This document shows positions 32,411 to 40,591 of a stretch of 64,000 nucleotides of DNA, in pieces (the stretch's first letter is position 1; each line of letters starts with the position of its first letter). The notes beneath the pieces were generated by a model. The model saw nothing but the letters and a program-made list of their open reading frames with translations, searched no databases and was not told where the DNA came from. The DNA lies in the NCBI RefSeq assembly GCF_902833055.1, contig NZ_CADFEJ010000016.1, forward strand, positions 103,039 through 167,038. Reading direction: 5' to 3'. The DNA comes from Burkholderia territorii. GTDB lineage: Bacteria; Pseudomonadota; Gammaproteobacteria; Burkholderiales; Burkholderiaceae. Position numbers and translations under genes: made by a program.

Positions 32411-33231
32411 CGTCTCCCGATTGCCCGCCCCCGCTCGACGACGTGGCCGTGCTGATGCCGGCCTACAACGGCCACGACGACGTCGTCCGTACCCTCGCAT
32501 CGTTTCGAGAGGACGCGCCGGTGCACGTGCTGATCGTCGACGACGGCAGCACGCCGCCGATCGTGGCGCCCGACCTGCCCGGCCTCGCGATCGAGGTGCT
32601 GCGCATGCCGCGCAACGGCGGCATCGAGCGCGCGCTCGAGGCCGGCATCGACGCGCTCGCGGCACGCGGTTTCCGCTATGCGGCCCGCATCGACGCCGGC
32701 GACCTCGCCGCGCCGCAGCGCCTCGCGAAGCAGCGCGCGTATCTCGACGCCCACCCGCGCGTGGCCTGCGTCGGCATGTGGACCCAGGTCGTGTCGCGCG
32801 CCGGGGAGCCGCGCTTCATGCTGACGCCGCCCGCCGATCCGCGCACACTGCGCCGCATGCGCTTCCTGCGCTCGCCGCTCGTGCATCCGTCGGTCATGTT
32901 GCGCATCGACGCGGTGCGCGAAGTCGGCAACTATCGGGCGAAGTACCGCGCGGCCGAGGATCTCGATCTTTTTTTACGGTTAATGCAACGCTACGATTGC
33001 GCGAACCTGCCCGAGCTCGGCCTCTACTACGAGCTCAACGAGGGCGGGATCAGCGCGACCAAGCGCCGCCGCCAGCTGATATCGACGCTATCGCTGCTGC
33101 TGCGGCACTTCAACGTTCTGAACCCGTACGACTGGGCCGGCCTCGCCAAGAACCTGCTGCATTTCGTCACGCCGTACCGCACGCTGCAGCGGATCAAGCG
33201 GACGCTGTTCGCGGCGCGCCGGTCCGCGTAG
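32407..33231 (+). CDS. ogcB: O-glycosylation glycosyltransferase OgcB (GT2)
   Basis: A 274-residue GT-A family 2 enzyme. AVLMPAYNGHDDVVRTLASF, VLIVDDGSTPP, the AARIDAGDLAAPQRL (DxD-like DAGD) and HPSVMLRIDAVREVG are visible. No membrane helix, so it acts at the cytoplasmic face on lipid-linked sugar; in the Burkholderia pathway OgcB adds the outer galactose. Coupled to ogcX by ATGA. Unusual: codons 188-190 read CTT TTT TTA, a run of seven T with rare TTA codons (another TTA two codons later), in an otherwise GC-rich gene. Confidence 0.85.
   Translation: MTSPDCPPPLDDVAVLMPAYNGHDDVVRTLASFREDAPVHVLIVDDGSTPPIVAPDLPGLAIEVLRMPRNGGIERALEAGIDALAARGFRYAARIDAGDLAAPQRLAKQRAYLDAHPRVACVGMWTQVVSRAGEPRFMLTPPADPRTLRRMRFLRSPLVHPSVMLRIDAVREVGNYRAKYRAAEDLDLFLRLMQRYDCANLPELGLYYELNEGGISATKRRRQLISTLSLLLRHFNVLNPYDWAGLAKNLLHFVTPYRTLQRIKRTLFAARRSA
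32969..32976 (+). other. T7 tract / TTTTTTA heptamer inside ogcB
   Basis: Seven T's followed by A, phased as T TTT TTA in the reading frame, which is the pattern of a -1 slippery heptamer. The -1 frame stays open to 33353. See findings. Confidence 0.6.
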
Positions 33232-33258
33232 CGCGCATCCGGCATTTTCGACGCTTTA

Positions 33259-33273
33259 TTTTTTCTTTTTTTT
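33259..33273 (+). other. T6-C-T8 tract immediately before ogcA start
   Basis: TTTTTT-C-TTTTTTTT ends two bases before the ogcA ATG and takes the place of a purine ribosome site; no Shine-Dalgarno sequence is present. See findings. Confidence 0.7.
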
Positions 33274-33274
33274 C

Positions 33275-34411
33275 ATGTCCGCTACTTCCTCGCTGCGCAT
33301 CGCGCTCGTCTGCAACACGGCCTGGGCGATCTACACGTACCGCCACGGGCTGATCCGCGCACTCGTCGCGCGCGGCGCCGAGGTCGTCGTGATCGCGCCG
33401 CACGACCGCACGGTGCCGCTGCTCGAGCAGATGGGCTGCCGCTACGTCGCGCTCGCCGTGGCGTCGAAGGGCACGAGCCCGCGCGAGGATCTCGGCACGC
33501 TTGCCGCGCTGGTACGCCATTACCGCGCGCTCAAGCCCGATCTCGTGTTCCATTACACGATCAAGCCGAACATCTACGGGTCGATCGCGGCGTGGCTCGC
33601 GCGCGTGCCGTCGATCGCGGTGACCACGGGCCTCGGCTACGTGTTCATCCAGAAAAGCCGCGCGGCCAGTGTCGCGAAGCGCCTGTACCGGTTCGCGTTC
33701 CGCTTTCCGCGTGAAGTCTGGTTCCTGAACCGCGACGATCTCGCGACCTTCACCGACGAGCGGTTGCTCGCGCATCCCGACCGCGCGCGGCTGCTGCACG
33801 GCGAAGGCGTCGATCTCGAACAGTTCGCGCCGGTGCCGCTGCCCGCCGGGCGCGGCCCGGTGTTCATCCTGATCGGCCGGCTGCTGTGGGACAAGGGCGT
33901 GCGCGAATACGTCGAGGCCGCGCGCGTCGTGCGGGCCCGCTACCCGGACGCGCGTTTCCAGCTGCTCGGGCCGCTCGGCGTCGACAATCCGAGCGCGATC
34001 GGTCGCGCGGACGTCGACGCGTGGGTCGGCGAAGGCGTCGTCGAGTATCTCGGCGAGGCGCACGACGTGCGCCCGCACATCGCGGCGGCCGACTGCGTCG
34101 TGCTGCCGTCGTACCGCGAGGGCGTGCCGCGTACGCTGATGGAGGCGTCCGCGATGGGCCGCCCGATCGTCGCGACCGACGTGCCGGGCTGCCGCGACGT
34201 CGTGGCCGACGGCGAAACCGGCTTCCTGTGCCGCGTGCGCGACAGCGCGAGCCTCGCCGAGCAGCTGATCCGCATGATCGAACTCGGGAGCGCCGGGCGC
34301 GATGCGATGGGTGCGCGCGGCCGCGGCAAGGTGGCCGCTGAATTCGACGAGCAGCAGGTCGTCGAACGTTACAGGCGTACCATCCATACGTTCACCGGCA
34401 TCACATTTTGA
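33275..34411 (+). CDS. ogcA: O-glycosylation glycosyltransferase OgcA (GT4, PglA-like)
   Basis: A 378-residue GT-B enzyme of family 4, similar to PglA/WbpT-type GalNAc transferases: RIALVCNTAWAIYTYRHGLI, KPDLVFHYTIKPNIYGSIAAWL, TTGLGYVFI, FILIGRLLWDKGVREYVEAA, PSYREGVPRTLMEASAMGRPIVATDVPGCRD with the EGVPRTLMEA nucleotide-sugar loop. In the Burkholderia pathway it adds the second GalNAc. Start at 33275 lacks a purine ribosome site and is preceded by a T-rich tract. Followed 15 bases later by ogcE with a good AGGAG site. Confidence 0.85.
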   Translation: MSATSSLRIALVCNTAWAIYTYRHGLIRALVARGAEVVVIAPHDRTVPLLEQMGCRYVALAVASKGTSPREDLGTLAALVRHYRALKPDLVFHYTIKPNIYGSIAAWLARVPSIAVTTGLGYVFIQKSRAASVAKRLYRFAFRFPREVWFLNRDDLATFTDERLLAHPDRARLLHGEGVDLEQFAPVPLPAGRGPVFILIGRLLWDKGVREYVEAARVVRARYPDARFQLLGPLGVDNPSAIGRADVDAWVGEGVVEYLGEAHDVRPHIAAADCVVLPSYREGVPRTLMEASAMGRPIVATDVPGCRDVVADGETGFLCRVRDSASLAEQLIRMIELGSAGRDAMGARGRGKVAAEFDEQQVVERYRRTIHTFTGITF

Positions 34412-34426
34412 AGGAGCACATGAGCA

Positions 34427-35449
34427 ATGAGCGCTAAAGGCACCATCCTCGTCACCGGCGGTGCGGGCTACATCGGCTCGCACACGACAGTCGAACTGCT
34501 CGAGAACGGCTATGACGTCGTGATCGTCGACAACCTGGTCAACAGTAAAGTCGAGTCCGTGCGCCGGATTGAACGCATCACCGGCAAGACTCCGGCATTC
34601 CATCAGGTCGACGTTTGCGACGAGGCCGCACTCGCCGAGGTGTTCGACGCGCACCCGATCACCGCTACGATCCACTTTGCGGCACTCAAGGCCGTTGGCG
34701 AATCGGTCGAGAAACCGCTCGAGTATTACCAGAACAACCTTGGCGGCCTGCTGACCGTATTGAAAGTGATGCGCGAGCGCAACCTGCGGCAGTTCGTGTT
34801 CAGCTCGTCGGCGACCGTGTACGGCGTGCCGGAGCGCTCGCCGATCGACGAATCGTTCCCGTTGTCCGCGACCAACCCGTACGGCCAGTCGAAGCTGATC
34901 GCCGAGCAGATCCTGCGCGATCTCGAGGTATCGGACCCGTCGTGGCGCATCGCGACGCTGCGCTACTTCAACCCGGTCGGCGCGCATTCGAGCGGGCTGA
35001 TCGGCGAGGATCCGGCCGGCATCCCGAACAACCTGATGCCGTACGTCGCGCAGGTCGCGGTCGGCAAGCTCGAGAAGCTGCGCGTGTTCGGCTCCGACTA
35101 CCCGACGCCGGACGGCACCGGCGTGCGCGACTACATCCACGTCGTCGATCTCGCGAAGGGGCACATCGCCGCGCTCGACGCGCTCGCGAAGCGCGATGCG
35201 AGCTTCGTCGTGAACCTCGGCACGGGCCAGGGCTACAGCGTGCTCGAGGTCGTGCGCGCGTTCGAGAAGGCTTCGGGCCGCCCGGTGCCGTACGAACTCG
35301 TCGCCCGCCGCCCCGGCGACATCGCCGAGTGCTACGCGAATCCGCAGGCTGCCGCCGACATCATCGGCTGGCGCGCGACGCTCGGAATCGACGAGATGTG
35401 CGCGGACCACTGGAAATGGCAGGAGGGGAACCCCCGCGGTTTTGTATAA
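34427..35449 (+). CDS. ogcE: UDP-hexose 4-epimerase OgcE (GalE-type)
   Basis: A 340-residue short-chain epimerase. TGGAGYIGSHT binds NAD near the N-terminus; SSSATVYG, the catalytic YGQSK, and PVGAHSSGLIGEDPAGIPNNLMPYV are GalE hallmarks. It interconverts UDP-Glc/UDP-Gal and, in the O-glycosylation pathway, UDP-GlcNAc/UDP-GalNAc, supplying both sugars of the glycan. Annotated elsewhere as galE. The last codons overlap a TATAAT sequence (35445-35450) that may serve as an internal promoter for ogcI. Confidence 0.9.
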   Translation: MSAKGTILVTGGAGYIGSHTTVELLENGYDVVIVDNLVNSKVESVRRIERITGKTPAFHQVDVCDEAALAEVFDAHPITATIHFAALKAVGESVEKPLEYYQNNLGGLLTVLKVMRERNLRQFVFSSSATVYGVPERSPIDESFPLSATNPYGQSKLIAEQILRDLEVSDPSWRIATLRYFNPVGAHSSGLIGEDPAGIPNNLMPYVAQVAVGKLEKLRVFGSDYPTPDGTGVRDYIHVVDLAKGHIAALDALAKRDASFVVNLGTGQGYSVLEVVRAFEKASGRPVPYELVARRPGDIAECYANPQAAADIIGWRATLGIDEMCADHWKWQEGNPRGFV

Positions 35450-35476
35450 TCCGCTGTCCATTTTTCGAGCGATCCC

Positions 35477-36583
35477 ATGCTCAGCTTCGCGTCCGGCTTC
35501 ATCGTCTCCCTGCTCGTCACGTTGTTCATCGTGCGCTATGCGCATCTGCACGAGAAATTCTCGATCGACAGCGATCTGGCGGGCGTGCAGAAATTCCACG
35601 TGCGGCCGGTGCCGCGCGTCGGGGGCATCGGGATCCTCGCCGGCGTCGTCATTGCCGCGCTGCTCGTGTCGCGGCGCTATCCGACGGTCGCCGGCAGCAT
35701 TCTCGGCATCGTCGCATGCGGGATGCCGGCATTCCTCTCCGGGCTCGTCGAGGACCTGACCAAGCGCGTGTCGCCGCGCGCACGGCTGCTATGCACGATG
35801 GGCGCCGCCGCGCTGGCGTTCTGGCTGCTGGGCATCGCGGTCAAGCGGATCAGCGTGCCGCCGCTCGATTTCCTGCTCGGGTATGTGGCCATCTCGGCGT
35901 TCATCACGGTGCTCGCGGTCGCGGCGCTGGCCAATGCGATCAACATCATCGACGGGTTCAACGGCCTGGCGTCGATGGTCAGCTTCATGATGTTCGCGTC
36001 GCTTGCCTACGTCGCATTCCACGTCAACGACGCGGTCGTGATGTCCGCGTCGATCATCATGATGGGCGCCGTGCTCGGCTTCTTCCTGTGGAATTTTCCG
36101 GCCGGCCTGATCTTCCTCGGCGACGGCGGCGCGTATTTCATCGGGTTCATGCTCGCCGAGCTCGCGATCATGCTGGTGATGCGCAATCACGAAGTGTCGG
36201 CGTGGTATCCGGTGCTGCTCTTTATGTATCCGATCTTCGAGACCTGCTTCTCGATCTACCGGAAGAAGTTCATTCGCGGGATGTCGCCGGGGATTCCGGA
36301 CGGCGTGCACCTGCACATGCTCGTGTACAAGCGGCTGATGCGATGGGCGGTCGGAACGAAGCACGCGCATGACCTCACGCGGCGGAATTCGCTCACTTCG
36401 CCGTATCTGTGGCTACTGTGCCTCGTCGCGGTGATTCCGGCGACGCTGTTCTGGCGGCACACGGTGCATTTGTTCGTGTTCGTCGTGCTGTTCGCGCTGA
36501 CCTATGTGTGGCTTTACATCAGCATCGTCAGGTTCCGGGCGCCGCGGTGGATGGTGGTGAGGAAGCAACGGCGCAGCCACTGA
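35477..36583 (+). CDS. ogcI: Initiating sugar-1-P transferase OgcI (MraY/WecA family)
   Basis: A 368-residue polytopic enzyme that transfers N-acetylhexosamine-1-P from UDP-sugar to undecaprenyl phosphate. The family marks are VRPVPRVGGIGIL, the Mg-binding DD-equivalent GLVEDLTKR, ANAINIIDGFNGLAS and the FLGDGGAYFIGF loop. In Burkholderia OgcI starts the protein O-glycan with GalNAc. About ten hydrophobic segments and a basic C-terminus (MVVRKQRRSH). Closes the ogc operon; a strong bidirectional terminator follows. Confidence 0.87.
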   Translation: MLSFASGFIVSLLVTLFIVRYAHLHEKFSIDSDLAGVQKFHVRPVPRVGGIGILAGVVIAALLVSRRYPTVAGSILGIVACGMPAFLSGLVEDLTKRVSPRARLLCTMGAAALAFWLLGIAVKRISVPPLDFLLGYVAISAFITVLAVAALANAINIIDGFNGLASMVSFMMFASLAYVAFHVNDAVVMSASIIMMGAVLGFFLWNFPAGLIFLGDGGAYFIGFMLAELAIMLVMRNHEVSAWYPVLLFMYPIFETCFSIYRKKFIRGMSPGIPDGVHLHMLVYKRLMRWAVGTKHAHDLTRRNSLTSPYLWLLCLVAVIPATLFWRHTVHLFVFVVLFALTYVWLYISIVRFRAPRWMVVRKQRRSH

Positions 36584-36608
36584 AGCGCCGCCACGCCGGC
36601 GCCGGATA

Positions 36609-36636
36609 ATAAAAAAGCGCCCTCGGGCGCTTTTTT
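36609..36636. terminator. Bidirectional terminator between ogcI and wbiI
   Basis: AAAAAAGCGCCC-TCG-GGCGCTTTTTT hairpin with six A and six T on its two sides, placed between convergent genes. Confidence 0.92.
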
Positions 36637-36659
36637 ATTCCACTTGACCGGAACCGCCG

Positions 36660-38543
36660 TCATTCATTCGACACTGCACGCACCGCGGGCACGCTCTGCA
36701 GCATCGGCGCGACGGTCGTCTGATATTCCGGCACCCAACGCCTCAAATCGCGTCGCACCTCGTCGTCACTCAGCACGCGATGCTGCATCAGCCAAGGCAA
36801 GAGTTCGTCGAGAAGATGATCCGGCACTTCCCGCGCACGCGCGATCCGCAGCTTCGGATGAGGCGTGCGGGTGGTTGTCTCGTCATCCGCGAGCAGTTCC
36901 TCGTAGAGCTTCTCGCCGGGCCGCAGCCCCGTAAAGTCGATCCGGATCTGCCCTTCCGAGAAACCGTACAGGCGAATCAGGTCGCGCGCGAGGTCGACGA
37001 TCTTGACGGGCTCGCCCATATCGAGAATGAAGATCTCGCCGCCGCGGCCCATGCTCGACGCCTGCAGCACAAGTTGCGACGCTTCCGGAATCGTCATGAA
37101 GAACCGCGTGATCTCGGGATGCGTGACCGTCACCGGGCCACCTTTCGCGATCTGCTGCTGGAACTTCGGGATCACGCTGCCCGCGCTGCCGAGCACGTTA
37201 CCGAAACGCACGGTCTCGAACTGCGTGCGCTCGCTCGTCTGCTGCAACGCCTGGCACGCCATCTCGGCGAGCCGCTTGCTGGCACCCATCACGTTGGTCG
37301 GATTGACTGCCTTGTCGGTCGAGATCAGCACGAAATGGCGTACGTTGTGGCGGATCGCCGAGCGTGCGACGCGGTAGGTGCCCAGCACGTTGTTGCGCAG
37401 TGCCTGCCACGCGTTGTGCTCCTCCATCAGGGGCACGTGCTTGTACGCGGCCGCATGGAAAACAATATGCGGTGCATAGCGCGACATCACCTGGTCGAGC
37501 AGCAGCGAATCCTTCGCGTCGCCGATGATCGGCACGACAGGCTGGTCCGGAAAACGCTCGCGCAACTCCTCGGCGAGCCGGTACATTGCGTACTCGGAGA
37601 GATCGAAAGCCACCAGTTGCGCCGGCTTGAACCGGAGAATCTGCCGACACAGCTCGGAACCGATCGAGCCTCCCGCGCCGGTCACCATCACGACGCGGCC
37701 GCGCAGTAGCGCCTCGACGTGTGGCGTGTCGATCGTCACCGCATCGCGGCCGAGCAGGTCCTCCAGGTCGATGTTCCGAACCTGCGACAGGAATCCCTGC
37801 CCTGGCATCAACGCAGTCAGCGACGGTAACACCATTGCCTTGACGCCGGCGCGCACGCACAGTGTCGCGACACGGCGCTGCGTTTCGACGGATGCCGATG
37901 GAATCGCGATGATCGCGTACTCGACCTTCATCGCATCGGTCCAGTGCTTCAGGTCGTTGAACGAGCCGAGCACCTTGTAGCCGTAGATTTCGCGGCCTTG
38001 CTTGGTGACGTCGTCGTCGAGCAAGCCGACCAGACGCCATTCTCCCGAACGCGACAGTTCGCGCGCGAGACTCGCGCCCGCCGTGCCGGCACCTAGCACG
38101 AGCACCGGCTTGCCCTGCCCGACCAGTCCGCCATACAGGTAAAATTCCTTCGTCGCGCGGTACAGCGCGCGGGCGCCGCCCATCGCAAGGAACAGCATCA
38201 GTGGCGAAACGAGCAGCACCGAGCGCGGAATGATTGGCGCCGGCTGGAACATCACGGCTCCGATCATCACGATCACGCCGCCGCCGATCACCGCCTTGGA
38301 GATCCGAACCAGGTCCGGAAGGCTCGCAAATACCCACAGACCGCGGTAGAGGCCGAATACGTGGAACATCAACGCGTAGACCGGCAGCACCCAGACTAGC
38401 GCCATGAGCGCGCCGCCCATGAAATCGGGCGGAACACTCCCGTTGAACCGGACGAGATAAGCGAACAACCACGCGGCGCTGACCGCCGTCAGGTCGAACA
38501 GGAAAGCGCTCAGCGAAAGCCATGATGCTTTGGATCGCAACAT
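36660..38543 (-). CDS. wbiI: WbpM/CapD-family nucleotide-sugar 4,6-dehydratase
   Basis: A 627-residue membrane-bound dehydratase acting on UDP-GlcNAc-type substrates to give the 4-keto-6-deoxy sugar. Four N-terminal membrane helices (residues 10-135) precede a first Rossmann-like domain (VLVLGAGTAGASLARELSR) and the catalytic domain with GAGGSIGSELCRQI, AAYKHVPLMEEH and STDKAVNPTNVMGASKR, in which the SDR tyrosine is replaced by Met as in WbpM. Together with wbiG and wbiH this makes and attaches a QuiNAc- or FucNAc-type first sugar. Last gene of the minus-strand operon from 41776. Confidence 0.9.
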   Translation of the reverse strand: MLRSKASWLSLSAFLFDLTAVSAAWLFAYLVRFNGSVPPDFMGGALMALVWVLPVYALMFHVFGLYRGLWVFASLPDLVRISKAVIGGGVIVMIGAVMFQPAPIIPRSVLLVSPLMLFLAMGGARALYRATKEFYLYGGLVGQGKPVLVLGAGTAGASLARELSRSGEWRLVGLLDDDVTKQGREIYGYKVLGSFNDLKHWTDAMKVEYAIIAIPSASVETQRRVATLCVRAGVKAMVLPSLTALMPGQGFLSQVRNIDLEDLLGRDAVTIDTPHVEALLRGRVVMVTGAGGSIGSELCRQILRFKPAQLVAFDLSEYAMYRLAEELRERFPDQPVVPIIGDAKDSLLLDQVMSRYAPHIVFHAAAYKHVPLMEEHNAWQALRNNVLGTYRVARSAIRHNVRHFVLISTDKAVNPTNVMGASKRLAEMACQALQQTSERTQFETVRFGNVLGSAGSVIPKFQQQIAKGGPVTVTHPEITRFFMTIPEASQLVLQASSMGRGGEIFILDMGEPVKIVDLARDLIRLYGFSEGQIRIDFTGLRPGEKLYEELLADDETTTRTPHPKLRIARAREVPDHLLDELLPWLMQHRVLSDDEVRRDLRRWVPEYQTTVAPMLQSVPAVRAVSNE

Positions 38544-38562
38544 CGGCAGGAAACCTCAAGAG

Positions 38563-39573
38563 TTATTTTTCAGCGGCCGACTGAAACCGGCGCCAGCGCC
38601 TGTCAATGGCCAGTCCGATGCATGCCAGGACGCCGTACCAGGCGAAGAACGACAGCCACTGCTGCAGTTCCGGGCGGCCCTTTGCCCACAAGGCGACGAT
38701 TATGCCTGCGAGCATGATGAGGTACCAATAAAGAGCGGTCCGGCGGTGACCTAGGCCCGCTCGAACCATCCTTTGATAATAATGCTCCCGGTGCGCTTGC
38801 CAGAACTTTTCGCCACGTAACAGACGTCTCAAAAGTGTTACAGATGCATCGGCGATGAAGGGCGCGAACACCAATGCCGGGAACCAGATAGGCCAGACGC
38901 CCGTACGCCACCCCCAATAGCCCAGCGCACCGGCTAGAAAGCCGAGCGGAATCGACCCGGCGTCGCCGAGGAACAGCTTGGCCGGGTGGAAGTTGAGCAG
39001 CAGGAAGCCGAGCGCCGCGCCGGCAACCGCGGCGCCCGCAACGGCGAGATCGGGCGACGGTGTCGCGCCGCCCAGCACCGCGATCGCGTATGCCCCGAAG
39101 CCGAACAGCGCCATGCCGCCAGCGAGGCCATCCGCGCCATCCATGAAGTTGTACAGGTTCGTCAGCCAGACCATGACGAAGCCCACGCCGGCCAGCAGCC
39201 ACACGGGTGCGTCGGCCGGATAAACGGCGATCAGCACCACGACCGCCGCGAGATGCGCGGAGAACCGCACGCGAGCCGGCAGCCCACGCCGATCGTCGAC
39301 CTGGGACACCGCGGCGAGACCGGCTGCCGCGGCAGCGATCAGCCACAGCTGCGGCGCCAGCACCAGCAGCGCAATGACGCACGCCGGGACGATGCCCCAG
39401 CCGCCGACGCGAGGCGTCGGCAAAGTATGAAGCGAACGGTCGTTCGGAATGTCGGTGGCGAGACGCCACGCGAGGCCGGTCACGAGCAGCAGACGCAGGA
39501 TGGCCGTCGAAGCAAATGTGGTCGCCAAGGCCACCAAAACCGCAGTGATCCAGGAGGAAGTTGGGAGAAGCAT
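38563..39573 (-). CDS. wbiH: WbpL-like initiating glycosyl-1-P transferase
   Basis: A 336-residue MraY/WecA-family membrane protein that loads the first sugar of the O-antigen onto undecaprenyl phosphate. RSLHTLPTPRVGGWGIV, VSQVDDRRGLPARVRFSAH with the DD pair, NLYNFMDGADGLAGGMALFGF and KLFLGDAGSIPLGFLAG are diagnostic. It is the second such enzyme in the window (with ogcI), one for each glycan. It lies 19 bases before wbiI and is likely co-transcribed. Confidence 0.88.
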   Translation of the reverse strand: MLLPTSSWITAVLVALATTFASTAILRLLLVTGLAWRLATDIPNDRSLHTLPTPRVGGWGIVPACVIALLVLAPQLWLIAAAAAGLAAVSQVDDRRGLPARVRFSAHLAAVVVLIAVYPADAPVWLLAGVGFVMVWLTNLYNFMDGADGLAGGMALFGFGAYAIAVLGGATPSPDLAVAGAAVAGAALGFLLLNFHPAKLFLGDAGSIPLGFLAGALGYWGWRTGVWPIWFPALVFAPFIADASVTLLRRLLRGEKFWQAHREHYYQRMVRAGLGHRRTALYWYLIMLAGIIVALWAKGRPELQQWLSFFAWYGVLACIGLAIDRRWRRFQSAAEK

Positions 39574-39577
39574 GTGT

Positions 39578-40540
39578 TTATTTTTGGATATCGCGGGAAC
39601 GATACCACGCGGCGGTCGCTTCGAGTCCCTGCTGGGCCGTATACGGAGGCTGCCAATTCAATGTCCGTCTCATGTGGGTGGTATCGAGCCGCAAATTAGA
39701 TGTGAGGCGGTCGACCACAGCCGCCCGACCTGCCAGCTTGCCAAGTGCCTGCAACACCGCGACCGGCACCGGAAACAGCTTCGCTGGCCGGTCGAGTCCA
39801 TTGCCTAGCGAGCGCAATAGCTCGACGATCGAAAGGGCGTCGTCGTCAGCGACGTGAAAGCATTCGCCGGCAGCGCGTGGATCGCTTGCGCACCGCAGCA
39901 GACTATCGGCCAGATTTTCGATATAAACGAGGCTGCGACGAGCGGTGACGCTTGCGAGCGGAAGTGGAATTCCCTTGTCGATCGCTTTCATCAGCCCCAG
40001 AAAATTCGCACCGACGCCTCTGCCGTAGACCAGTGGCGGTCGCACAACGACGACTTCGAGACCTTGCGCTTTCCCGAATTTGCGGACCTCCAGTTCGGAC
40101 TCGAGTTTTGATATGCCATACGGATCTGTCGGCATAGGCTCGTCGTTCTCGCGCCATGGCCGTCCCGGTTCGCCCTCTCCAAGGGCCTTGATACTGCTTA
40201 CCAACACCAAGCGGCGAGCGCCAGCTCGCAACGCTGCTCTTGCGATGTTCAGGGAACCGTCGACGTTTACCGCTCTGAAGGCAGCAAGCGGATCGGCCGC
40301 TCGATCGCGCATTACATGAACGCGAGCGGCCAAATGAATAACGACGTCGCAAGGGTCCAGTTGGCGGGAACCATTCGCGACACTGGCAAAGTTGTCGTCG
40401 TCAATCACACATTCGTGAACGTACGGTTCGCACACTCCGGGCCGACGTACGATTCCGATCACATGATTGCCTTGTGAGTGTGCGCGTGAGCTGACGGCGC
40501 GACCCACGAATCCGTTTGCACCGCTAATCGCAATTCGCAT
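39578..40540 (-). CDS. wbiG: NAD-dependent epimerase/4-keto reductase (WbpV-like)
   Basis: A 320-residue SDR protein. The NAD site is ISGANGFVGRAV, with HLAARVHVMRD, LVSSIKALGEG, and the catalytic Tyr-Lys in TDPYGISKLESE. WbpV in Pseudomonas aeruginosa O6 reduces the 4-keto product of WbpM to UDP-QuiNAc; the same trio order here suggests the same pathway, though FucNAc cannot be excluded. It ends four bases before wbiH begins. Confidence 0.85.
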   Translation of the reverse strand: MRIAISGANGFVGRAVSSRAHSQGNHVIGIVRRPGVCEPYVHECVIDDDNFASVANGSRQLDPCDVVIHLAARVHVMRDRAADPLAAFRAVNVDGSLNIARAALRAGARRLVLVSSIKALGEGEPGRPWRENDEPMPTDPYGISKLESELEVRKFGKAQGLEVVVVRPPLVYGRGVGANFLGLMKAIDKGIPLPLASVTARRSLVYIENLADSLLRCASDPRAAGECFHVADDDALSIVELLRSLGNGLDRPAKLFPVPVAVLQALGKLAGRAAVVDRLTSNLRLDTTHMRRTLNWQPPYTAQQGLEATAAWYRSRDIQK

Positions 40541-40591
40541 CTTGCATACCTTCCAACGAACGGCACGACCGGATGTCGCACCATTGCAGTT

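Noticed and set aside
30881..32665. 594-residue minus-strand frame over ogcX
   Set aside because: Reverse-strand reading of a membrane protein gene; its Asp/Glu/Arg/His-rich sequence is typical of shadows.
33194..35599. 801-residue minus-strand frame over ogcA and ogcE
   Set aside because: Antisense shadow of two certain enzymes, lacking any family signature.
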